In this document: positions 1-11,093 of the stretch, piece by piece
Layout of the letters: each line of letters opens with the position of its first letter
Position numbering within the stretch: position 1 is the stretch's first letter
Source of the DNA: Theocolax elegans
Lineage: Eukaryota; Arthropoda; Insecta; Hymenoptera; Cerocephalidae
Direction of reading: 5' to 3'
Assembly (NCBI GenBank): GCA_026168455.1
Contig: CM047431.1
Coordinates: forward strand, 29,955,958-30,019,957
Length of the DNA stretch: 64,000 bases
Notes under the pieces: model-generated
Database searches by the model: none
What the model was told of the DNA's origin: nothing
The model's input: the letters and a program-made list of their open reading frames with translations, nothing else
Translations under genes and position numbers: made by a program

Positions 1-335
1 AGTAGCTGTATTCAAGGCTAAGTCCCACATGTTCTCAGGCAGACGTGCGTCAAAAATCAAAGCTCGAACTTTCTTTTGAATCGTTTGATTAAAACGTTCA
101 GCCATTATGCCGTGGGGTGTCAGGGGTGGCTGGATCCAATTCAGCTCCGTACTTATCCAATACCTCCTGTAAATTCTGTACCTTGATCACATCGCAGATA
201 ACAGAATTTGGCATCATAGCCAAGCATGTTCCTCGAGCTTTTAATAAACGATTCCAAGCAATATCCAGTTTCACTCTTACTTTTCATGGGATAAGCCATA
301 GCAAGTCGTGAAAAGTCATCGATAAATACGGATAT
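1..335 (-). pseudogene. Copia integrase core, central and C-terminal part, broken
   Basis: This segment encodes the rve integrase fold that would insert the element's cDNA. On the minus strand it carries the first catalytic Asp in FIDDFSRL and the second in CDQGTEF, followed by the stretch typical of copia integrases (PDTPRHNG, then AERFNQTIQ). The frame shifts near 142, just after [10 protein letters not shown], and again near 107 between HNG and AERFNQ, with a stop between them. It is separated from the upstream half of the same domain by the LTR at 340-1854. The rest of pol would continue left of base 1. It is a pseudogene. Confidence 0.85.
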
Positions 336-339
336 GAAC

Positions 340-1854
340 TGTGACGTTGCACTTTTGATTCTTAACAAGTTGTTCCCGTAGTGCAACGTGTCACTATGGC
401 TTACTACAAATAAATAATAATAATAAATCAATAACAATTACCCGGTAACGAATTGAGTTATTGGGCGCCAGTTACCGGTAAAACTAACGACAAGCCGATT
501 CAGGGTCGCGAGCTCCACGTTGCCATCACGGGAAAGATGGCGGAACCACGTTGTAAGGAATTGGATAATATTCTCGGGTTATAAAATCAACCTCTTCAAT
601 TTCACCACAATTATCAACACTTTAATTATTACTATTTTAAATTATAACAATTACAAACGCATACAGAAATCCCGCCGATCAATTGCTCGATGCTTCACAA
701 ATGAGTTATAACGCGCAAGTCGACTCGAAATGTTACAGATCTCCGCGCGGCTATTCTAATTTACAATTTCGCGGAACGTCCATCAATTTCACTCTCATAC
801 CTTACAATACGTCGTACTTCCTCACTCACCGCGAGTCCAGAACTCTCAGTTTACGGATCAACTGTCTCTTCCTTGACCTGATATCTAACCCTGGTACTTT
901 GGGTATTTTCTCGCTCCAGCTGAACGTTAAATAGCTATTCTATCGCCTCAATACTTTAACTTTCCTTAAATCTCAGCGGATCTCAATATGGCTACTACGA
1001 TGTGGTTTCTCGCTCAACGCGTCTACTCTGTACGGCGGTTGGGGAAGGAGTCTCGTCCTTCTTCTCCGATTCGTATTATCCGCTACCGATAGTGGAGCTA
1101 GTTGTTCTTCCTTTCCGCTATCATATCCGCCAGATCGGTGGTAGTAGACGTACCGATAGTCGTCCGTAACGCCACCTATTTTCCTTCCAAATCCGCTAGT
1201 GTACGTTCGCCATTTCCTTTTATCCGCTATCTGTGCAAATCCGCCAACGCCTCCACCAATGCACCGGGACAGCTGTCTATCTCCTTTCCTCTTACATTGG
1301 TACGTATGAACATCGGACCGTTCGTAGTCGTTCCCCCTCTGGCGCACCGCTCTCACCTATACTCGACGTGCGCGTGCAGTGTGCGCGCCGTCACTCTCTT
1401 ACTCAACGCACGCGGTCAACATATCTCTATCTCTCTCGGCTTCGCGCGCGCACGCGGTGATCGGTGCCGTCGGCAGTTTGCCGATATTCTTACGGTGTCG
1501 CCACGGGACGGTGTATCTGATAGATATACACGGGCCACCACGATGTCGTCAGCTGCTTCGCTCGTACCTTGTTCTCGTACACAGTGGGTCCCGTGCTACG
1601 TGTTGTTCTTAACCGCCAATCCTTCCCTTGTATCCATCATCCTCAACAAACCGAGATGTTCCTTTTTATCACTCTCGCATAAACTCTCATTCTCAATTTC
1701 CCGGTAATGAGAGTGGCTCGGGCCGGTATATACAAACTACCGCAGTCCTAACATTCACCTGTCATTTCTCTATATCCATCTCTCTCACACTTACTCATCT
1801 CTATCATTTACACTTACTCCTTTTCTTAAATAATTAAGTGAGGCTTGCCTCACA
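340..1854. mobile_element. Solo LTR nested in the copia integrase, 1,515 bp
   Basis: The segment starts TGTGACGTTGCAC and ends GCCTCACA, so it has TG...CA ends with a short TGTGA/TCACA inverted terminus. It is flanked by a 4-bp duplication, GAAC at 336-339 and 1855-1858. Taking it out rejoins the copia integrase in frame. No gag or pol is visible inside, so a solo LTR is the simplest reading. A 4-bp duplication suits Ty3/Gypsy better than copia. The middle (about 1000-1600) is CpG-rich and a TATATA lies near 1728. Orientation is not fixed. Confidence 0.72.
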
Positions 1855-1858
1855 GAAC

Positions 1859-2257
1859 CTATATCCTTTTGGATGAGAAGTCGGGCTGATTGGACCCATC
1901 GTATCAGCATGAACAATCTGAAGTGGTTGAGTCATCCTTTGTCTCATGGAATTAAAAGGTAATTTATTAAGTTTAGACATCATACAAATTTCGCAAGTTA
2001 ATAAAGAATCATCGAACTTAACATTTTTTTTTTAAGCCTTTAACATCTGGAAACTTTCAACTTCATTAAATTTATTAACATCCGTTTCCATTATACTTCA
2101 AGTATGTTTTGTTCATGTTCTACTGATACAATTTCGTTTAGGTTTTGATCTTCAAGCTTAGTTTCTTTATTTGTTTGTGTATCTTCATACACTCGCCTTC
2201 TTGTGGTGACATAAGCAATTAGTTTGTTAAATTTAGAATATTTATTCCTTTTATCAA
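1859..2257 (-). pseudogene. Copia GAG-pre-integrase and integrase N-terminus
   Basis: Minus-strand translation gives [14 protein letters not shown] and then [11 protein letters not shown], which are the zinc-binding Cys pair and the 'HxDxxGP' entry of copia integrase. The frame reaches PKGYRF and is cut by the LTR at 1854; its continuation resumes at 335. An open stretch at 2091-2276 covers the linker from the protease. A T-rich run near 2025 on the plus strand disrupts the frame. It is part of the same dead polyprotein. Confidence 0.75.
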
Positions 2258-4443
2258 TCAAGTTATTCGACTCCAATTCAATTGTCCAATGCGGTTGTTT
2301 GTAAATACCGGAAACACATTATTCAAGCTTACAAATTTATTATTAGTACATCCAACTATATCACCTATCCCTTCGGATTTTATAGTCGCGGATTCATCAC
2401 TATTCGCGCATTTGATATCAAGTCGAATATTACTATCAAGAGTCTTAAAGATCAATTTCGAATTTGCCATGTGCTCAGTAGCACCAGAGTCTGCCAGAAA
2501 TGTAATAAGCCGACAATTTTCAGAATTATTTATATCGTCGAGCTGAGTGTTTGTGAATAAACTCACAGACTCACCGGTTTTAACTTTATTTTCCGCAGTT
2601 GAGGCTTTTCCCCTACCTCGATTATGCCATCTGCCTCGACCGCGGTCTCGACCTCGGCCTCTGTCAGCCTTAAAGTATTTCACTTTTGTATAGCCTACAG
2701 GACGGTCACTGTTTCGGCGTTTTACTCCGAGCTTAAAACTACCCCTTTTATTAAAAGGAGTTGAATTTGGAAATTCATACCTTCTCTGACGCTCATTTTC
2801 ACAGAGGATTTCTTCCAGCTGTTTCTCCGTGTAAGGGCAATCGGCCCTCACATGACCTGCGTACCTCTTGCAGCGGAAGCACATTTTTCCGCTTCTCGTG
2901 CACTCACTGCTGTGGTGACCCTTATTCCCGCAGTTGTAGCATGTCATGCTGGGGTTTGACACCACGTAAGCCTTTACTCCAGCTGTACTGTCCTTCTGCC
3001 CGACCGGTTTATCACTTCGAGCTGCTTCCTGCTGAACAATAGAATCTTTTAATTGATCAATCGTTAATAATTTTCCGGTCGCATTTTTATTTATAAATTC
3101 AGTTTCCCTTACTCGAGGGAGATTAGTTACGATTGCTTCGAAAAATGCATCTCTCACTTCAATTTCAGAGAGTTCAGGAGTATCAGATAGTTTATTGCAT
3201 TTTCGAACTACATCATCGAATCTATCCCAAAATACAGACGCCTTTTCCTGATTTGGATTATATCTAAGGCTGTGCAGCCTTTTTCTCAAGCTTGTCGTCG
3301 TCAAGGTCGTTTCATTTTCTTTAATATGTTTTATTTTATCAAGCAGTTCAACAGGGTCACGAATATGAATTATTTTTGAATGATAAGAATTATCTATACG
3401 ATTTATAAGAATATCTCGAACTCTTACGGTTGCCTTTTTAACCCTTTCAACATTTAATCTTCGAGCTGAATCTATAGTAGGATCAATGATATAAAGCAAA
3501 TCACAAACAGTAAGTTCCGAGTTTACATAATCCATAAAAGAATCCATATCTAAGTTGTTTGTTAATTTATATTCTCTCCGAATGATATTTTCCCTACCAT
3601 TTACCTCTATTTGAATTGTATCTTTAATCAAGCTTGAATCGTTATTTAAATTTCTATTATTTAATTCCTGTTGAACTACTTGGGAAATATAAGTCGAACT
3701 GATTTTATCCAACATCTCTTCATCCGTTGGATTCTTATTAGCATCAGAATTCATTACCTTATCAGATGCTGTGGCTTGGGCAGACTTCTTAACATCCAGC
3801 TGATAGCTTTCTTCCTCATCTACCCAGTTCCGAACCTTATTCTCCATCCAGCTAAGCCTTTCATCTATGCTATATTTGTGCTTTATAAGCTCGCCCGCCA
3901 CATCATCTTGCCCTTTGTAGGTTGACTGCACGAGCGAGTCAAAATCTAACTTCATATTTCTTTTAAAATTTTCATTTTCAGCCTCCAGCTTTTGATCTCA
4001 TTCCATCAAATCTGAAAATTCAAAATCAAAATCAGCATTTGAATTATTTAAATTATTTTTAACTTCAACATTTTCAAATGTTGAATCGATAGGATTATTT
4101 TCTCCTTTTGAATCAAAATCAAGCTTTGTTGTCCTCAATCGCTGACGAATTTTATACAGATCCAAATCCAGTTTAACCTTTTCTTCTGATTTTACAACTG
4201 GGGTGGATTTATTACCTTGTAATTTCGAGCTTAGTTGACTAATCAAGCTATCATCCTTTTCGTTATCATCGAGCTTTCCGGCCGTTTTGTCGTCAGGCTT
4301 ATCAGAAGACTCCAGCTGTGAGGACCGAGTCTTCCCATGTTGGTTTGAGGATGACTCCTCGACCGAAGCCACCTCTTCAGTCCTTGCACGTATGACTTCC
4401 CTCTTGACAGAAGCCAACGTCTCCTCCTCGATAGTTGAGTTGT
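2258..4443 (-). pseudogene. Copia Gag-protease
   Basis: Gag would form the particle and bind RNA; the protease would process the polyprotein. The frame 3955-2258 gives 565 aa: a helical Gag region, a zinc knuckle CYNCGNKGHHSSEC, a second variant knuckle CFRCKRYAGHVRADC, an RG-rich basic tract (DRGRGRDRGRGRWHNRGRG), and a protease active site ADSGATEHM close to the C-terminus. The same frame continues upstream through one TGA at 3998-4000 to about 4443, adding an acidic, Ser/Lys-rich N-terminal region. At 4443 there is a splice-acceptor-like TTACAG. The 139-aa N-terminal piece has no ATG, so the start is probably further upstream (see 4790-4936). The frame ends at 2258, just after the protease. 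Confidence 0.8.
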
Positions 4444-4789
4444 CTGTAATTTATTTCACAAATAAATATTTATTCTCCTAATGAACACAATTAAGAGAAC
4501 AATATTTTATCACATCGGCGTTATATAGTTTACGAGCAATCACTCAGTTCATGAACACAATGAAAAGAACGATGCTAAACACCTGAATTTCAATTTTCAA
4601 TAATTCCTGTGATTTCACAGCATACACAATGCAGGTAGAACACATACACTACATTGCGCGTGCCGACCAACACTTTAATTTGGATCTGCTTGCATGCAAT
4701 TTCAGCTTTAATTTAATTTATTTTATTTTAATTTAGTCAGGCGACATCCAATAATTACTCCAACTAAGTTAATGAAACTCGAGCTTTAC

Positions 4790-4936
4790 CAATTTTATAT
4801 GTTTCGCCTCCTGACAATTTTAGGTAGACGGTCTCATTCTCGTTCATCTCCACGTATATGGACTCGTCCGGATGTCGTTCCGTCAGTCCGAGCTCATTGT
4901 CTTGCATGAGCAAGAATAATCTCAGATTCCTCTCAT
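4790..4936 (-). other. Candidate upstream coding exon of the copia gag frame
   Basis: On the minus strand a 147-nt open block lies between an acceptor-like TTTAACAG and a donor-like TTG|GTAAAG. It encodes about 48 residues, including LLMQDNELGL and ESIYVEMNENETVYL, without a stop. The block ends in phase 1, and joining it to the acceptor at 4443 makes a Asp codon and continues in the Gag frame. The implied intron is 4444-4789 (346 nt). No start codon was found in frame further upstream, but an internal Met (MQDNEL) could serve. This is inference from splice consensus and phase only. Confidence 0.4.
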
Positions 4937-5562
4937 CTGTTAAATTAATTTATTTCACAGTAAAACTGTTTTCAAAATTTTCATCAAGCTAATTTTCTAG
5001 TGCACTTAATTTTAATTTTATTCCAACGTATTTAATCCAATAAATTTGAATTCATTTAATTTAATTTCATTTCATCTTATTTAATTTGAATTTATTCAAA
5101 TTTATTTAATTTACTTTAATTCGATCTTCATTCTGAATTTTAGTTGAATTTAACGTAACAATATCTACGTATTTTACCTTCAAGCTAATGGCGGCCGGAA
5201 GTATAATTAATCTTCCTTAGCAACAATGCGCGCGGACTTGCATTCTCCACCTACCAACATGCAGGAGCGAGAGAGAGAGAGAGAAACAAAAATGGCGCGC
5301 GTCCGCGCCAAAAACTCGTTTCCCTCCTTTTTCCGTCCGTTACGCGCCGCCATCTTAGATTTCTTAGAATTCACTTCCAACAGAATTTTTACTCGAGCTT
5401 GCTCTCAAAAGATTAAATAAAAAAAACGATATTGGACACACGGGTTTCCCGGTTAATTTCACTCAAGATTTATTATTTCATAATTATGCGTCGGACTTAC
5501 GAATTTTATTACCTTTAGAAGGAAGCTTGCCCATCACACGCGATCGCGCACATTTCAAAACC
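4937..5562. other. Non-coding: presumptive copia 5' leader/LTR region
   Basis: Mostly AT-rich runs of ttaattt, then a CpG-rich patch at about 5215-5360 containing a short GA repeat and AAGATGGCGGC (minus strand near 5350), which matches the YY1/Pho core motif. A donor-like GAAG|GTAAAA is on the minus strand near 5178. I could not define LTR ends. Confidence 0.3.
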
Positions 5563-6195
5563 ATAAATAAATCGGATATATAATTATAATGAATAATATG
5601 ATAACGTGACAGTGACAAGTTTGTGAAATCTAAACAATGTATTGTTGAATAATAATAATAATAATGTTGATACTTTTATAGTAATCCTTCAGATAAGTAT
5701 TATAATTCTTGTAAGGGATGTAAAACTAAAAATCCAGCATTATAAATGTTTAAAAAATAATTTTTTATAATTTTATAATAATATTTGTATTTTTAGCAGC
5801 TTACAGGGGATTAGATGGATACTGAAACAAGTGGAGATACTTTTCTACCATTCCAAGGTAAGTGCATAAATTTTTTGCAATGATCATGCTAATAGATTCA
5901 TCGTTATAAGGCAACAAATATACATTTCTATTAATATTTCGGGCACTTTTCCCGGATATTTTGACCATAAGAGATCTTAATGATTTAGACCCACTCTGGA
6001 AATTTTTAGGCAGTTTCTGACTATAAAAAGACATCTTTTAGACAGTATTAGGTTACCAGAGTTCGGAGCAGAATTGCTGATTTTCACTATTTAAGGTTTA
6101 AATGGCTTACAAGAGTGTGACAGCATACATTTATATCTTTAAAAGTATTTTTAACAAAAGTTCGGAAAATTTTACAAAAACCAACAACCACTCAC

Positions 6196-6232
6196 CTCTC
6201 GATTTTGGCATGCTGAATCCAGCTTTCTTCAT
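6196..6232 (-). other. Candidate captured first coding exon, left palindrome arm
   Basis: On the minus strand an ATG at 6232 starts the short frame MKKAGFSMPKSR and is followed by a consensus donor AGAG|GTGAGT at 6196. It is the mirror copy of 7510-7546. The upstream side holds a purine-rich leader and a GC-rich stretch that could be a promoter. No downstream exon was recognised. Confidence 0.3.
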
Positions 6233-7509
6233 CTTCCCTCCTTCCAGCTTAATACTTTATAGAAAAAAAATCCGGGTAACCCCTCGTGGTCTGTCCAGGA
6301 AAATCTCCTCCGTCGAGCTTAAAAGAACCTCCAAGTCGTTAAACACTCAGTAAGGAGAAGAAAAACTCACTTCACTCGCGAGCACGGTTTCCTCTCTCAC
6401 TCTCAATCTACAGACACCTCAGCGCGCAGTGGAAGCGTGCTGGGCCCATAACCTGTTGAGGTTTTAATTAATCTGTAGGAGAGAGGAGAGAGGGAGTATT
6501 AATAATAAAACACTACCTCCTGTTTACACTTACAAGGAAAGTACATGACATCCGGGAAACGGATCTCATCCTAACTTTGGTATGTTTTTTATAATATAAA
6601 AATATGAAGAAAGCCAAGTTATCTCTTGCCAATGGCCACTTTTACGGGAGTTATTCGACATTCAATAATAATAGCAGTAAAAATTACTTCCAATTCGGTC
6701 GCTTATAACTCGGAAACAAATAAAGATAAACAATCAAATCAAAAACCAGTAAAAAGTTGAGTTCAAGTAGATATGGTTTGAAAAAAAAGAAGCTCAAATT
6801 GCTTAATTTGAAGCAAAGTTATTAAGAAAATAAAAAATTGAAGAAATTTTAACCAAAATTTAATATGAAAAATTTATTGTTTCTTTTGGCCTAATAATCT
6901 TCAATTTCTTATTTTCTTCATAACTTTGCTTCAAATTAAGCAATTTGAGCTTCTTTTTTTTCAAACCATATCTAATTGAACTCAACTTTCTTCTGGTTTT
7001 TGGTTCGATTGATTATCTTTATTTGTTTCCGAGTTATAAGCGATCGAATTGGAAGTAATTTTTACTGCTATTATTATTGAATGTCGAATAACTCCCGTAA
7101 AAGTGGCCATTGGCAAGAGATAACTTGGCTTTCTTCATATTTTTATATTATAAAAAACATACCAAAGTTAGGATGAGATCCGTTTCCCGGATGTCATGTA
7201 CTTTCCTTGTAAGTGTAAACAGGAGGTAGTGTTTTATTATTAATACTCCCTCTCTCCTCTCTCCTACAGATTAATTAAAACCTCAACAGGTTATGGGCCC
7301 AGCACGCTTCCACTGCGCGCTGAGGTGTCTGTAGATTGAGAGTGAGAGAGGAAACCGTGCTCGCGAGTGAAGTGAGTTTTTCTTCTCCTTACTGAGTGTT
7401 TAACGACTTGGAGGTTCTTTTAAGCTCGACGGAGGAGATTTTCCTGGACAGACCACGAGGGGTTACCCGGATTTTTTTTCTATAAAGTATTAAGCTGGAA
7501 GGAGGGAAG

Positions 7510-7546
7510 ATGAAGAAAGCTGGATTCAGCATGCCAAAATCGAGAG
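7510..7546 (+). other. Candidate captured first coding exon, right palindrome arm
   Basis: AGGGAAGATG starts a frame MKKAGFSMPKSR that ends at the donor AGAG|GTGAGT (7546/7547). It is mirrored exactly at 6196-6232. It could be the start of a host gene picked up by a foldback element, or coincidence. Confidence 0.3.
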
Positions 7547-8179
7547 GTGAGTGGTTGTTGGTTTTTGTAAAATTTTCCGAACTTTTGTTAAAAATACTTT
7601 TAAAGACATAAATGTATGCTGTCACACTCTTGTAAGCCATTTAAACCTTAAATAGTGAAAATCAGCAATTCTGCTCCGAACTCTGGTAACCTAATACTGT
7701 CTAAAAGATGTCTTTTTATAGTCAGAAACTGCCTAAAAATTTCCAGAGTGGGTCTAAATCATTAAGATCTCTTATGGTCAAAATATCCGGGAAAAGTGCC
7801 CGAAATATTAATAGAAATGTATATTTGTTGCCTTATAACGATGAATCTATTAGCATGATCATTGCAAAAAATTTATGCACTTACCTTGGAATGGTAGAAA
7901 AGTATCTCCACTTGTTTCAGTATCCATCTAATCCTCTGTAAGCTGCTAAAAATACAAATATTATTATAAAATTATAAAAAATTATTTTTTAAACATTTAT
8001 AATGCTGGATTTTTAGTTTTACATCCCTTACAAGAATTATAATACTTATCTGAAGGATTACTATAAAAGTATCAACATTATTATTATTATTATTCAACAA
8101 TACATTGTTTAGATTTCACAAACTTGTCACTGTCACGTTATCATATTATTCATTATAATTATATATCCGATTTATTTAT

Positions 8180-8945
8180 TGTATTAAATACGTATATTCA
8201 GTTATTGTAATAATGATGTTTATATATTTATAGTAATACTTCAGATTAGTATTATAATTCTTGTAAGGACTGTAAAACTAAAAATTCAGCATTATAAATG
8301 TTTAAAAACTATTTTTTTACATTTGTATAATAATATTTGTATTTTTAGCAGCTTACAGGAGATTAGATGGATACTGAAACAAGCGAAGATACTTTTCTAC
8401 CACTCCAAGGTAAGTGCATAAATTTCTTTGCAATGATCATGCTAATAGATTTATCGTTATAAGGCAACTAATATACATTTCTATTAATATTTCGGGCACT
8501 TTTCCCGGATATTTTGACCATAAGTGATCTTAATGATTTAGACCCACTCTGGAAATTTTTAGGCAGTTTCTGACTATAAAAAGACATCTTTTAGACAGTA
8601 TTAGGTTACCAGAGTCCGGAGCAGAATTGCTGATTTTCACTATTTAAGGTTTAAATGGCTTACAAGAGTGAGACAGCGTACATTTATGTCTTTAAAAGTA
8701 TTTTTAATGAAAAGTTCGGATAATTTTACAAAAAAAGTCATGCTTATGTTTTTAGTGAAAAATGCATCCCCTGGGAGCTAAAAATTCATGAAAATGGGCA
8801 TATAATGCAAAAAAGTGCTAAAATGTCAACTTTGACTCTCTGTAACTTAAAATAATGGCCCAGAAAAAATCTGAAAAAATTCAGGAGAACTACTGGATAC
8901 CTCTAAAACATATTCCCACAGTTATAGCAATATTTATTTTTTTCA
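8180..8945 (+). repeat. Truncated copy of the foldback-element arm
   Basis: The sequence follows the right half of the element at 27683-29308 from its centre almost to its end. It stops matching at TTTTTTTCATCA, about 25 bp before the GGGTGGTTCTC terminus would be reached, where another inverted repeat takes over. Together with the right palindrome arm it reproduces the centre of the 27.7-29.3 kb element in reverse orientation. Confidence 0.75.
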
Positions 8946-9894
8946 TCATTTGAAGTGATCCAGTTAAAAAATAGAATTTTGGTTTAATGTATGGAATCAG
9001 TAAAAAACTACTTGAATAGAGTATAGCTAAATTTGTAGACCTGAGTTTCAATTAGTACCAGAGCTGTAGCCAATGAAAAAAATCGAATTTTTAGAAAAAA
9101 ATGCCTTTTTGACCATTTTTATAACTATATTTCAAGAAGAATCTGTTGAAATATTTAATTTATATTAGTTTAAAACATTGAATATAATTAATAAAAACCA
9201 TTATAGTAAAAAATGGGTTGTACGATCAAAAATATTTTATCCATCCAAAAATCTAATTCATCGATGATTGATTACCTTCAAAATGATGCAAAGTTTGAGT
9301 GCGGCAGAGCATTTCAGAGAAAGTTATGGTGTTTTTAGGCAAATTTCTTAAAAAAAGAGAGCGAATGCATTTTATGAAAAAAACAGAGTAACCGTATACT
9401 TGCATTCAAACAGTATAGCACTATTATTCCTTAAATATACTATGTAATGTTGGTTACTAATACTTTTGAATCTCTATGCTGCTTACAAACACAAAACAGT
9501 TGGTATAAGCAGTTATCCCTGTTATATAATTGGATAAATACCTCAATCTTTTTATAATTCCAATAAATAATGGTTTTTATTAATTATAACTATATTCTAT
9601 GTTTTAAACTAATATAAAGTAAATATTTCAACAGATTCTTCTTGAAATTTATAAACTTTTTCAAATTTAATGTATATAAGAAATAATTGTTAGATTTTGA
9701 GATATTTAGTTATACAAATGGCCAAAAAGTCATTTTTTTTCTAAAAATTCGATTTTTTCATTGGCTACAGCTCTGGTACTAATTGAAACTCAGGTCTACA
9801 AATTTAGCTATACTCTATTTAAGTAGTTTTTTACTGATTCCATACATTAAAACAAAATTCTATTTTTTAACTGGATCACTTCACATGGAATCTC

Positions 9895-9896
<2 letters not shown>
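8946..9896. repeat. Inverted-repeat element, about 270-330-bp arms
   Basis: The stretch 8950-9215 (TGAAGTGATCCAGTTAAAAAA onward) is repeated in reverse complement at about 9560-9885. The spacer is about 345 bp. The right end finishes at TCTCCC and abuts an (AT)n tract; the left end lacks the matching terminal bases. No coding sequence recognised. Confidence 0.75.

Positions 9897-9954
<58 letters not shown>
9897..9954. repeat. (AT)n microsatellite
   Basis: An unbroken AT dinucleotide run of about 56 bp, followed by a short TG/CG alternation. It sits directly at the end of the preceding inverted-repeat element. Confidence 0.97.
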
Positions 9955-9962
<8 letters not shown>

Positions 9963-10039
9963 ACACATAAACTGTATAAAAATAATTACAATTTTTGAGA
10001 TCGGGCAGGTAACAAGCATATAATAACAAAAAAAACGAT

Positions 10040-10557
10040 TTACATAGAGTCACTTAGGCTTAAGTTTTTATCATTGTGAAAATATTTATTTACATACGAT
10101 TCCAAGTCGGAATCGTTTTCAGATGAACCTTTAACTGGTGAATTTTGTTGCACATGCGTAGAATTACTTTTATTTCTTTCAGAAATGTAACTTTCATTCG
10201 AAAAGTTTCTTTCGCGTGATTCACTTCTTTCGCAAACTTGATGAGTTGGTCTTTGTTGACCATTTTTAAACAACGCACACTTTTTGTAGACTTCGAGTAA
10301 TGTGCTTCGTACGGAACTTGATCGTGGGCGATTTCTAGACAAATTACTTAAACTAATTTCTCTAGATAGGCTTGTACGATTTCTAAAATTTTGAAAAGAT
10401 TCACCCGAAGGACTTAGAGAAGACTTTGAAGATTAATTACTGCATCTTCTTTCTCTATGTCGTAATGAACTTCGACTCCTTTCATTTGACTCATTTTGAC
10501 GATGTTGACGTCTTGATCGAGGAATTCGTGCAGTTAGCCTATCATCTTGAAGAGTAT
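10040..10557 (-). pseudogene. RS-rich exon fragment with one in-frame stop
   Basis: On the minus strand a single frame runs from an acceptor-like TTATTGTTATAG (exon starting at 10557) to a stop at 10040, broken only by a TAA at 10433-10435. It encodes about 170 residues rich in Arg, Ser, Asn and Glu, with stretches such as IPRSRRQHRQN, SRNRPRSSSVR and ERSESRERNFS. The phase is 1 at the acceptor (two bases before the first full codon). Low-complexity RS composition resembles splicing-factor tails, but I do not recognise a family. It may be the last exon of a host gene, a pseudogene, or a fragment carried by a transposon. Confidence 0.4.
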
Positions 10558-10648
10558 CTATAACAATAAAATATTTTAGACAATGTACTATAGACCTAAA
10601 AAATGTAAATAAATTTAGAAAACTATATAAAATCATAATTATAATATA

Positions 10649-11093
10649 AAATTTTGGTAGTTTCCACGTACACCTTTTTACAGGTTTTTACGTATCCCCT
10701 ACACCTTTATTATTCCATTTCATTCCATTTTCAATTTTTACCCCCTCTTTACCCCACCTTCTCGCATTCGCCCGGGGTTATGCCCGTGGAGAGAGGGAAA
10801 ACCTGTGGCCAAACCCGTTGGGATAAATGCCATTTAGGAAAACCTCCTCCGAGAAGGGCGGTGTATTCGAGAACAATTCTGTTTGGGTGGCAAGGTCACA
10901 TTGCGTAGACTTTAACACCGAAACCGAATGCCTCACACCTCCCGCTCACGTTGTGGAATGTGAAAAAACACCTAACCGATCATTTAAGCTAAGCCCGAGA
11001 ACGGTCACCCATCCAAGTGCCAACCGCGCTCGGTGCTGCTTAACTTTCATGACCGGCCGAGGTGCGCTTCCGCCACTCCGCCACCGTGTCGGT
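10649..11093 (-). mobile_element. 5S rRNA-derived SINE
   Basis: The minus-strand head at about 11000-11093 contains GTTAAGCAGCACCGAGC and CACTTGGATGGGTGACCG, which match the internal promoter of animal 5S rRNA (A box, intermediate element and C box) with a few changes. The body of about 350 bp is unrelated to 5S. The 445-bp unit is flanked by the identical 15-mer CATAATTATAATATA at 10634-10648 and 11094-11108, a target-site duplication. This is the SINE3-type design: RNA polymerase III transcription from the 5S head and mobilisation by a LINE. The 3' end is ACTACCAAAATTT. Confidence 0.88.

Larger units (their letters stand above)
1..5460 (-). mobile_element. Degraded Ty1/copia retrotransposon, running off the left edge
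   Basis: Read on the minus strand the order is Gag with zinc knuckles, aspartic protease, GAG-pre-integrase, then integrase core, which is the Ty1/copia order (protease and integrase before reverse transcriptase). Reverse transcriptase and RNase H would lie left of base 1. The frame is broken by stops, frameshifts and a nested LTR at 340-1854. The right boundary is approximate: I could not find a convincing tRNA-primer site or LTR end between 4440 and 5562. Confidence 0.85.
5563..8179. repeat. 2.6-kb near-perfect palindrome (foldback)
   Basis: The left arm from ATAAATAAATCGG at 5563 reappears in reverse complement ending at 8179. The arms are about 1.28 kb each and differ at only scattered bases; the spacer is about 55 bp around 6845-6898. 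The outer 620 bp of each arm belong to the repeat family seen again at 8180-8945 and 27683-29308. The inner part (about 6188-7555) is not found elsewhere here and holds a candidate first exon. Short open frames (77 and 83 aa) occur symmetrically in both arms but look like antisense of repeat DNA. Confidence 0.9.

Noticed and set aside
1102..1707. 201-aa open frame on plus strand
   Set aside because: Lies inside the solo LTR, CpG-rich, no motif, and other frames there are equally open.
5801..6353. Conserved 77- and 83-aa frames in the palindrome arms
   Set aside because: They recur only because the repeat recurs; copy C has lost the frame, and no domain is seen.
9783..10053. Tyr-Ile repeat proteins on both strands
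   Set aside because: Translation of the (AT)n microsatellite.
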